From Alphaproteobacteria bacterium (GTDB lineage: Bacteria; Pseudomonadota; Alphaproteobacteria; Micropepsales; Micropepsaceae), in NCBI GenBank assembly GCA_025935155.1, contig JAICVV010000070.1:1-8481 (forward strand): DNA of 8,481 nucleotides, read 5' to 3'. Shown here in pieces: positions 1 to 5,656 of this stretch. The notes beneath the pieces are model-generated. The model was not told the origin of the DNA. It searched no databases and saw nothing but the letters and a program-made list of their open reading frames with translations. The position numbers were made by a program, and so were the translations under genes. Position 1 is the first letter of the stretch; each line of letters opens with the position of its first letter.

Positions 1-1020
1 GCCGATCTCGTGGAAGAGGTGGTGCGCATCTATGGGCTGGAGAATGTGCCGTCGCAGCCCATGTCGCGGCCCAACGCCATTGCACGGCCCGCGCTCACAT
101 CTGCGCAGCGCCGCACGCGGCTGGTGCGCCGCGTCATCGCGAGCCGCGGTTTCAACGAGACGATCAACTTCTCCTTCATTCCGCGCGCGCACGGGGCGTT
201 GTTCGGCGGCGGTGATGACGCGCGGCAGCTGGAGAATCCCATCGCCGCGGATCTTGATGCGCTCAGGCCCAGTCTGCTGCCGTCGCTGCTCGCGGCGGCG
301 CAGCGCAACCAGGCGCGCGGCTTCAACCATCTGATGCTGTTCGAAATTGGCGCGCAATTCGAGAGCGGCACGCCGGGTGCCCAGCAAGCAGTGGCCGCGG
401 GCATTCGCGTGGGCGAGGCGCCGCGCAGCTGGACAAAATCCGCGCATGCGCCGGATGCCTTCGATGCCAAGGCCGACATGCTGGCGGCGATCAAAACCGC
501 CATGGGCGGAGCGATGACCGCGCCGGTAAAGCCGGGCGCTGCTTCCTGGTACCACCCCGGCCGCTCCGGCACCTTGGCATTGGGACCGAAGGCTCTCGCT
601 TATTTTGGCGAACTGCATCCGAAAGTGATTACGGCCTTCGATCTGAAAGGGCCGGCCGCCGCGTTCGAGGTGTTCCTCGACGCTATTCCGGAACCGAAGG
701 CGAAGGGCAAGGCGCGCCCACCGTTCTCTCCTTCGCCTTTCCAGCCGGTAGAGCGTGATTTCGCTTTCCTGCTGGATGCAAAGGTTTCCGCCGACGAGGT
801 CATCAAAACCGCCAAATCCGCAGAGCGTGCGCTGATCGAGCGGGTCGACATATTCGACCTCTACGAAGGCAAGGGCATTCCGGAAGGCAAGAAATCGCTC
901 GCCATATCGGTGCGCCTGCAACCGAAGGATCGCACCCTGACCGACGCCGAGATCGAGGCCATCGCGCAGAAGATCGTCGCCGCCGTGATCAAAGCGACCG
1001 GCGGCACTCTACGGAGCTGA
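1..1020 (+). CDS. pheT: Phenylalanine--tRNA ligase beta subunit, C-terminal part (5' truncated by window)
   Basis: The beta chain of the cytoplasmic alpha2-beta2 enzyme that charges tRNA-Phe with phenylalanine. The frame is open from base 1, and the first visible residues (ADLVEEVVRIYG) match the end of the B5 domain, so the real start lies upstream. The GTG at position 10 is internal. 339 residues are visible, against roughly 800 for a full-length family member. After B5 comes the catalytic-like core (RRVIASRGFNETINFSFI, then a segment with ENPIAADLDALRPSLLPSLL). The last ~95 residues form the FDX-ACB anticodon-binding domain, starting near FSPSPFQPVERDFAFLLD and ending in TGGTLRS before TGA. 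pheS would be expected just upstream, outside the window. I see no clear terminator after the stop. The identification is firm from family-typical motifs. Confidence 0.96.
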   Translation, partial: ADLVEEVVRIYGLENVPSQPMSRPNAIARPALTSAQRRTRLVRRVIASRGFNETINFSFIPRAHGALFGGGDDARQLENPIAADLDALRPSLLPSLLAAAQRNQARGFNHLMLFEIGAQFESGTPGAQQAVAAGIRVGEAPRSWTKSAHAPDAFDAKADMLAAIKTAMGGAMTAPVKPGAASWYHPGRSGTLALGPKALAYFGELHPKVITAFDLKGPAAAFEVFLDAIPEPKAKGKARPPFSPSPFQPVERDFAFLLDAKVSADEVIKTAKSAERALIERVDIFDLYEGKGIPEGKKSLAISVRLQPKDRTLTDAEIEAIAQKIVAAVIKATGGTLRS

Positions 1021-1080
1021 CGGGCACCTATCGCAAATCCAATCCGCAATGCCCCGGTTGCGTTGTGTCAATCAGCTTAG

Positions 1081-1215
1081 GAAATCCGCAATGTGCCTTT
1101 GACACTCTCCAAGGCTGACAATGTTGCCGCCGCGGGACTATATCTGGGCAGCGGCGAATCGAAATTCGTCACCGGCGCGGGAACGGAAAGTGGATGCCGG
1201 CATATCTTCATGTGA
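1081..1215 (+). pseudogene. 3' remnant of a short-chain dehydrogenase/reductase (SDR)
   Basis: An open stretch bounded by TAG at 1078-1080 and TGA at 1213-1215 encodes about 44 residues. They look like the C-terminal end of a classical SDR: a PL dipeptide, then ADNVAAAGLYLGSGESKFVTG. This resembles the family pattern PLgR...edVAaavlFLaSdeSsfvTGae. After VTGAGTE the family would continue with VDGG. That sequence appears only in another frame from 1190 (VDAGISSCEQQ), so a small indel near 1187-1190 seems to have broken the end. The Rossmann nucleotide-binding half and the YxxxK catalytic part are absent, and no start codon or upstream SDR sequence was found between pheT and here. I infer a degraded fragment rather than a small gene. 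It ends 9 bases before the hydrolase start. Confidence 0.65.
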
Positions 1216-1224
1216 GCAACAGCG

Positions 1225-1971
1225 ATGGATGACTCTCCCCCTGTCACAGTAATCCCGCCAACGCCAGAATCCGGGCTGGGATTTGCCAGCTGGCTCCGCG
1301 AAATCACCGAAGCGGCCCGCGCCAGCCTGGCAACTCCGCATTATCCGGAAGACTTGCCGCGTGGGCACGGCGAAACCGTGCTCCTGATCCCGGGCTTCCT
1401 TGCCGGCGACTGGACCATGCATTCTTTGCGGGATTTCCTGCGTCATCTGGAATACCGCGTAGAATTCGCGGGCGTGACCCTGAATCTCGGTCCGACCAAG
1501 GGCTTCCTGCCGCATCTCGAGCAGACAGTGGAGCGCCTGTGTGGCGAACGCGGCGCGCCCATTGCCGTGATCGGGCAAAGCCTTGGCGGCGCATTCGCGC
1601 GCGTGCTGGCGCACCGCCACCCCGAAAAAATTTCGCATGTGGTGACCCTGGCGAGCCCCGTCAGGTTCCCAGTCGCCACGCCGCTCGAATCCATTATCAA
1701 GTTGCTCGAGCCGCTGCACGGACCGGATGTGATGGCATTGCGCGAAGAAATCGAGCGGCGCCCTCCGGTGCCGGTGACGGCGCTCTATTCACAAGATGAC
1801 GGAATCGTCGATTGGCACAGCTGCCTGCAGGACGAGTCTGAAACCTGCGTCAACATCGAAGTTTCCGGCGCGCACAGCGCGATGGGCTTCAATCCCGAAG
1901 CACAGGCGGCGATTGCGCGGGCATTGGCTGCGGCGCGCGAGAGAACTGTTCAAGCTAGCGAGGCGCCGTAG
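1225..1971 (+). CDS. Alpha/beta-hydrolase fold protein (putative esterase/lipase)
   Basis: A 248-residue soluble protein without signal peptide or membrane segment. Strand beta3 and the oxyanion region are visible as TVLLIPGFLAGD (residues 51-62). The nucleophile elbow is GQSLGG with Ser119 (residues 117-122). The following VVTLASPVRFP is typical of the strand after the elbow in lipase-like hydrolases. The likely acid is Asp191 or Asp192 in SQDDGIVDW, and the likely catalytic base is His217 in SGAHSAMGFNP, so the triad order Ser-Asp-His is intact. The substrate cannot be read from sequence; a carboxylester or acyl substrate is the default inference. The ATG at 1225 lacks a strong ribosome-binding site (only GAG at 1214-1216) but is the first start in the frame and leaves a normal family length. 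It follows an SDR remnant and precedes a palindromic repeat. Confidence 0.88.
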   Translation: MDDSPPVTVIPPTPESGLGFASWLREITEAARASLATPHYPEDLPRGHGETVLLIPGFLAGDWTMHSLRDFLRHLEYRVEFAGVTLNLGPTKGFLPHLEQTVERLCGERGAPIAVIGQSLGGAFARVLAHRHPEKISHVVTLASPVRFPVATPLESIIKLLEPLHGPDVMALREEIERRPPVPVTALYSQDDGIVDWHSCLQDESETCVNIEVSGAHSAMGFNPEAQAAIARALAAARERTVQASEAP

Positions 1972-1981
1972 CCGGCTTTCA

Positions 1982-2111
1982 ACCCTCCCCTTGAGGGAGG
2001 GTCGAAAAATCTGGAGCGAAGCGAAAGATTTTCGGGAAGGGGTGTGTATGACCCCTCCCCGAAATTTGCTCATTGCACTCGCAAATTTCGACCCTCCCTC
2101 AAGGGGAGGGT
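1982..2111. repeat. Composite palindromic intergenic repeat (~130 bp) with nested hairpins
   Basis: The outer arms, 1982-2007 and 2086-2111, are a perfect 26-bp inverted repeat. Each arm is itself a hairpin (ACCCTCCC ... GGGAGGGT around a five-base loop). Three further hairpins are nested between the arms: AAAATCT/AGATTTT (2006-2012 with 2026-2032), CGGGAAGGGGT/ACCCCTCCCCG with one mismatch (2033-2043 with 2051-2061), and a perfect AAATTTGC/GCAAATTT (2062-2069 with 2081-2088). The element lies wholly between the hydrolase stop and the next gene's ribosome-binding site. Its form resembles the dispersed palindromic elements seen between genes in many alphaproteobacterial genomes, but I cannot show other copies in this window. 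In RNA it could fold strongly in either orientation and act as a terminator or processing signal. Confidence 0.85.
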
Positions 2112-2136
2112 GTATGCTCTGACCGACCTCTACCTG

Positions 2137-2141
2137 AAGGA
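2137..2141 (+). promoter_or_regulatory. Ribosome-binding site deciding the start of the sugar dehydrogenase
   Basis: AAGGA, inside GAAGGAAAG, sits seven bases before the ATG at 2149. It supports that start over the GTG at 2044, which lies inside the palindromic repeat and would add 35 residues ahead of a normal signal peptide. Confidence 0.75.
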
Positions 2142-2148
2142 AAGCGCG

Positions 2149-3360
2149 ATGTTGCGACAGCGGATTTCGATTCTCCTGGCCAGCATCGCCGTCGTTTCGA
2201 CGGCATACGCCGATGCACCCGGCATAAAACATGAAATCCTGGTCCAGGATCTGCCGAAGCCGTACGCAACGCCGGCAGTCGACAACAGCTCGCAAACCAT
2301 AGCGCGGCCGAACGGCTGGCTGCCGCAGGTGCCGAAAGGCTTCGCCATTTCCGTCTTTGCCAGCGGCCTTTCCGATCCACGCTGGATGGCGCTGGCGCCG
2401 AACGGCGATGTGTTTCTGGCCGAACCTTCGGCGGGAAAAATCACCTTGCTGCGCGACGCCAATCACGATGGAAAGGCGGAGAGCGCCTTTACCTTCGCGA
2501 CAGGATTCGATCGGCCCCACGGCCTCGCCTTCCACAATGGCGCGCTTTATGTGGGCGATCTAAACGCCGTGTGGAAGCTGGGCTATACCGAAGGGGCTAC
2601 GCAGCGCGGGCAGCGCACGCGCATCACCAAACAGAGTTTCGGCGGCAAAGAAGGGCACTCGACGCGCGACATCGCTTTCGGGCCAGACGGCACGCTGTAC
2701 GTCGCGATCGGCAGCGCCGGCAATGTGGAAACATCCGATCCGCCCACGCGCGCCAGCGTGCAGAAGGTGAATGCGAACGGCACGCTTTCCACTTACGCCA
2801 GCGGCTTGCGTAATCCCGTAGCAATCGTGTTCCAGCCGGGCACGAATGAAATATGGGTGACAGTGAACGAGCGCGACGGCCTGGGGGATAACCTGCCGCC
2901 CGACTACGCCACGCATGTGGAGGCGGGTGCGTTCTACGGCTGGCCTTACGCGTATATCGGCCCGCACCCCGATCCCACGTTCGGGGCGAAGCGCACGGAC
3001 ATGGTTGCGAAGACGAAGACGCCGGACGTGCTGTTTCAGCCGCACTCCGCACCGCTGGGACTTGTGTTCTACGAAGGCGCGCAATTCCCGGCCGGCTACA
3101 AAGGCGATGCCTTCGTCGCCTTCCACGGCTCATGGAATTCCGGCAAGCCGCACGGCTACAAAGTGGTGCGCATTCACTTCGCAGGCAGCAAGCTGGCCGG
3201 CGGCTACGAGGATTTTGTCACCGGCTTCTGGGACGGCAAGATGAGCCCTGCCCATGTGTACGGCCGCCCAGCGGGATTGCTGGTAACGAAGGACGGCAGC
3301 CTGCTGATCGCCGACGATGCCGGCAAAACCGTCTGGCGCGTAAGCTATACTGGGAAGTGA
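2149..3360 (+). CDS. Exported PQQ-dependent sugar dehydrogenase, glucose/sorbosone dehydrogenase family
   Basis: A 403-residue protein with a Sec signal peptide at the N-terminus (basic MLRQR, hydrophobic ISILLASIAVVS, cleavage probably after AYA at residue 21), so it should act in the periplasm. The mature part is a six-bladed beta-propeller of the GSDH/sorbosone dehydrogenase type. Visible repeats include PRWMALAPNGDVFLAE (77-92), RPHGLAFHNGALYVGD (122-137), TRDIAFGPDGTLYVAIGS (172-189), GLRNPVAIVF (219-228) and RPAGLLVTKDGSLLIADD (373-390). His124 in RPHGLAF is a candidate catalytic base by analogy with soluble glucose dehydrogenase. DANHDGKAE (103-111) resembles a calcium loop. There is no CxxCH haem motif, so no fused cytochrome. 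Family members oxidise aldoses or related polyols with PQQ; the actual substrate is unknown and no PQQ biosynthesis gene is nearby. The start is chosen by its ribosome-binding site and signal peptide. Confidence 0.87.
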   Translation: MLRQRISILLASIAVVSTAYADAPGIKHEILVQDLPKPYATPAVDNSSQTIARPNGWLPQVPKGFAISVFASGLSDPRWMALAPNGDVFLAEPSAGKITLLRDANHDGKAESAFTFATGFDRPHGLAFHNGALYVGDLNAVWKLGYTEGATQRGQRTRITKQSFGGKEGHSTRDIAFGPDGTLYVAIGSAGNVETSDPPTRASVQKVNANGTLSTYASGLRNPVAIVFQPGTNEIWVTVNERDGLGDNLPPDYATHVEAGAFYGWPYAYIGPHPDPTFGAKRTDMVAKTKTPDVLFQPHSAPLGLVFYEGAQFPAGYKGDAFVAFHGSWNSGKPHGYKVVRIHFAGSKLAGGYEDFVTGFWDGKMSPAHVYGRPAGLLVTKDGSLLIADDAGKTVWRVSYTGK

Positions 3361-3375
3361 CGGCGCAAATTCAGT

Positions 3376-3673
3376 TCAGATACTGCACATCGACAAACAA
3401 TTTGCGGATTCGATTCCGAAGGATGATTCCAGAAGACGCCGGCGTGTTCGGTCCCGTAGCCATATCGGCGGCTTCCCAGCCGCGAGAAATTCGCGATTAC
3501 AATTGCCGGGGAGACGATCGACAGCCAACGGTCTATTTGCTGAATCTACGTGGTAATGCTGGCCCACAACGGACTTGCATCAGCCACTCCTCAATCAGGT
3601 GCTGCTGCGTAAGCGCGCGCGGGAATTCCCGTTCCACGATGGCAGGTAGTGTTTGGAAGGCCGCATCGGTCAT
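3376..3673 (-). pseudogene. Decayed AHSA1/SRPBCC-domain gene, partner of arsR
   Basis: On the minus strand an ATG at 3673, with AGGA a few bases upstream, opens a 46-codon frame ending at TAG (3535-3533). It reads MTDAAFQTLPAIVEREFP followed by RALTQQHLIEEWLM. This matches the start of AHSA1-like SRPBCC proteins encoded next to ArsR regulators (roughly VERxFPxPPEKVWRALTQPHLIEEWLM), but about seven residues between FP and RALT are missing. After LM the homology appears to move to the next frame as KSVVGQHYHVDS (from 3576), compared with family PVVGHRF. That frame runs to a stop at 3378-3376 with only faint similarity. A full-length protein would be about 140-160 residues, so most of the fold is gone. 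The first half is well supported; the left boundary is a guess. Confidence 0.68.
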
Positions 3674-3686
3674 TTGCCCATCCTGT

Positions 3687-3992
3687 TCAGAACTTTTCAA
3701 GCGCGTCCAACTTTTCGCGCCAAAGCGCGGTATAGAAGCCCAGCCAGTCCAGCAGCGGCTTCAGCGCGTTGGGCTCGGCGCTGTAGCGTGGTTCACGGCC
3801 CCGCCTGCGATCGCGCACCAGCCCGGTGGATTTTAGCTGGCCGAGATGTTTGCAAACGGCTGGCTGCGACACGCGGGACGCCTCGGTCAGCTCCCAAACG
3901 GTCAGTTCGCCCTCGCGGCACAAGCGTTCGAAAAGTGCCTGCCGCGCGGGATCGGAGAGGGATTTGAAAACTATATCCGCGCGAGATTGCAT
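3687..3992 (-). CDS. ArsR-family winged-helix transcriptional regulator, slightly truncated C-terminus
   Basis: A 101-residue DNA-binding repressor. The N-terminal helix reads ADIVFKSLSDPARQALFERLCREGE. The helix-turn-helix spans about 31-59 (TVWELTEASRVSQPAVCKHL then GQLKSTGLV), and the wing is RDRRRGREPRYSAEP. The C-terminal LLDWLGFYTALWREKLDALEKF is typical of the ArsR subfamily encoded with AHSA1/SRPBCC proteins. The classic ELCVCD metal site of ArsR/SmtB is absent; Cys25 and Cys47 are the only cysteines. The frame ends abruptly at EKF. Adding one base at codon TTC would extend it with LNRMGK to a TGA that overlaps the AHSA1 start as ATGA, the usual operon junction, so the tail looks frameshifted. 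The DNA-binding part is intact and it may still work. It is divergent from radC across a 97-bp gap. Confidence 0.88.
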   Translation of the reverse strand: MQSRADIVFKSLSDPARQALFERLCREGELTVWELTEASRVSQPAVCKHLGQLKSTGLVRDRRRGREPRYSAEPNALKPLLDWLGFYTALWREKLDALEKF

Positions 3993-3996
3993 TCCA

Positions 3997-4022
3997 TATT
4001 CATGACCGTATGGCTATGAATA
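3997..4022. promoter_or_regulatory. Candidate ArsR operator (inverted repeat)
   Basis: TATTCAT at 3997-4003 and ATGAATA at 4016-4022 form a perfect 7-bp inverted repeat with a 12-base spacer, in the gap between arsR and radC. It begins five bases upstream of the arsR start codon. A second small symmetry overlaps it (CCATA 3994-3998 with TATGG 4009-4013). ArsR-family repressors commonly bind AT-rich dyads over their own promoters, so autoregulation is plausible. This is inferred from position and symmetry only. Confidence 0.45.
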
Positions 4023-4089
4023 GTCAGGTAGAATCGTGCGATGAATTTGGGCAGAGTGATCGCTCATCGGCAGATGCGCTGAGGGGAAC

Positions 4090-4845
4090 GTGCCGAAAAG
4101 CAGGCATCGGAACGAAGCGGCGAACCAGTTTGTCGCAGAAGCGCCGGTGGCGTTCGTTTCCGGCGAAAGCGGCGAGCCGCACTACTTTGGACATCGCGAA
4201 CGTTTGCGCGAGCGGTTTCTCTTGGGTGGCACGGAGGCAATGCCCGATTACGAGCTGCTCGAACTGGCGCTCTGTACGGCTATCCCGCGCCGCGATGTGA
4301 AGCCGCTGGCAAAAGCGCTGCTCTCGAGATTTGGAACCTTTGCCGACGCCATCGCGGCACCACGCGAGCGCTTGCTTGAGGTGAAGGGTATTGGCGACGC
4401 CGCTGTCACCCACCTGAAAGTCATTCATGCTGCAGCGTTGCGGCTGTCGAAAACCAAAGTCCTGCACCGGCCGGCCCTCAGCGCTTGGTCCGCGCTGATC
4501 GACTACTGCACTGCCGCTATGGCGCGCAGCCCACACGAGGAATTTCGTGTCCTGTTTCTCGACCGCAAGAATGCGCTAATCGCCGACGAGGTGCAGGGCC
4601 AGGGCACGGTGGATCACACGCCGGTCTATCCCCGGGAAATCCTCAAACGGGCGCTGGAACTCTCCGCCTCGGCCATCATTCTGGTGCATAATCATCCGAG
4701 CGGCGATCCCACGCCCTCGCGCGCCGATATCGAGATGACGCGTGAGATTGTGGCTGCGGCCAAAGCATTGCGCATCGCGGTGCACGACCATCTGGTGGTC
4801 GGCCGTGGCGGCATCGCCAGCTTCAAGGCGCTGGGGATCATGTAG
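4090..4845 (+). CDS. radC: RadC family JAB/MPN-domain protein
   Basis: A 251-residue member of the RadC (UPF0758) family, of normal length. The N-terminal part has the family's GHRERLRERFL (residues 34-44) and DYELLELALCTAIPRRDVKPLAKALL, followed by a helix-hairpin-helix-like segment, LLEVKGIGDAA (95-105). The C-terminal JAB domain carries the JAMM zinc-binding signature HNHPSGDPTPSRAD, with His200, His202 and Asp213 as ligands, and a conserved Glu probably at 167. The motif predicts a zinc metalloprotein. The old link to DNA repair is not well supported and the molecular function of RadC is unsettled. Translation starts at GTG 4090 behind GAGGGG (4081-4086); it is the only start that includes the whole N-terminal domain with a ribosome-binding site. 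It is divergent from arsR and convergent with the methyltransferase, nine bases away. Confidence 0.93.
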   Translation: MPKSRHRNEAANQFVAEAPVAFVSGESGEPHYFGHRERLRERFLLGGTEAMPDYELLELALCTAIPRRDVKPLAKALLSRFGTFADAIAAPRERLLEVKGIGDAAVTHLKVIHAAALRLSKTKVLHRPALSAWSALIDYCTAAMARSPHEEFRVLFLDRKNALIADEVQGQGTVDHTPVYPREILKRALELSASAIILVHNHPSGDPTPSRADIEMTREIVAAAKALRIAVHDHLVVGRGGIASFKALGIM

Positions 4846-4854
4846 CCGAATGGA

Positions 4855-5591
4855 TCAGGGCTTGCGAAATTTTAGAATGAACTGATCGGTCCTGAAGTGC
4901 GTGCCGAATACCTTCTGTGTGCGATCGTCCGCGGGATTGTGCAGCTCGCCGCTTTCTCCCGCCAGTTTGAATCCCGCGGCGGTCACTTCCTTCACCACCA
5001 TGTTCTTGTCGATACGATGCAAGGTGGGCGAATCCGCCGCGCCAGTATTGGGTGCAGCCGCATGATCGACGATCAAGTAAGTACCGCCCGGTTTCAGAGA
5101 ATCGAACACATGCTTGTTGAACGCCGCCATGTCGACATTGGCGTATTTCGGCACATGCAGGTCGTGATAGTTGTTGGCGGTCCAGAACACATCGACGTTC
5201 GCCGTCAGATTGAATTGACCGATTGGCGACAGGCTAAGCTCGGCATTCCCAAGCTCCTTCAAAGCCGATTTCGTGCTTTCGATATTCTCCTTGCCCCAAG
5301 TGGTGGTCTCGAGCGCATAAACTTCGCCACGCGGACCCACCGCGGCGCTAAGCATACGGGTGTAGTAGCCGCCGCCCGGAAGATATTCGGCCACGGTCTG
5401 CCCCGGCTTTACTCCGGCAATGTCAGCACCGCGGCGGGTTTACGAACGGAATCGAGCTTCTTGTCACCGGCGGGGCGCGTGGGATTCGCAACCGCTTTGG
5501 CGATGTAATCCGGAATGGCCGGTGCGGCAACCGCGGATGAGAAGCCAAGAGCGCCGAATGCAAACAACGCGGCAAGCGAACAAAGCTTCAT
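4855..5591 (-). pseudogene. Exported class I SAM-dependent methyltransferase (COG4798-like), frameshifted
   Basis: Two minus-strand frames together make one gene. The first (5591-5409) starts at ATG behind GGGGGA (5603-5598). It encodes a signal peptide (MKLCSLAALFAFGALGFSSA, cleavage near VAA) and the family's linker ANPTRPAGDKKLDSVRKPAAVL, then stops after TLPE. The second frame carries on as DIAGVKPGQTVAEYLPGGG, the SAM-binding motif I of these secreted or periplasmic methyltransferases. It continues through FWTANNYHDLH and LKPGGTYLIVDHAA to FILKFRKP. Inserting one base at about 5424 (CTGAC to CTGGAC) joins them into a protein of about 245 residues reading AVLDIAGVKPG. Everything else looks intact, so the lesion is either recent or a base-calling error. 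A GTG at the second frame could start a shorter protein lacking the signal peptide. The substrate is unknown. It lies 65 bp downstream of cckA on the same strand. Confidence 0.82.
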
Positions 5592-5656
5592 GAGAAATCC
5601 CCCGAGCGACGCTTCATTCTATGTCGTGCCGCGTTCCGGCCGCATACACGATTGCG

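Noticed and set aside
1041..1093. Direct repeat AATCCGCAATG at 1041-1051 and 1083-1093
   Set aside because: Only two 11-base copies 42 bases apart, without symmetry or a known motif; it may be a small duplication or chance.
1099..1126. TTGACA at 1099-1104 as a -35 promoter element for the hydrolase
   Set aside because: No acceptable -10 hexamer at 16-18 bases, and the sequence is explained by the SDR remnant's codons.
2044..2148. GTG start at 2044 giving a 438-residue sugar dehydrogenase
   Set aside because: This extension lies within the palindromic repeat and would put 35 unrelated residues before a normal signal peptide. ATG 2149 has a good ribosome-binding site.
3364..3406. Inverted repeat CGCAAATT/AATTTGCG after the dehydrogenase as a terminator
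   Set aside because: Eight-base AT-rich arms with a 27-base loop and no T-run; too weak to call.
3132..3836. A 234-codon plus-strand open frame spanning the dehydrogenase end, the AHSA1 remnant and arsR
   Set aside because: It overlaps two real coding regions in other frames and strands and has low-complexity, arginine-rich composition with no family resemblance.
4897..5508. A 203-codon plus-strand open frame opposite the methyltransferase
   Set aside because: It is antisense to a recognisable protein and shows no motif. It is a by-product of GC-rich codon usage.
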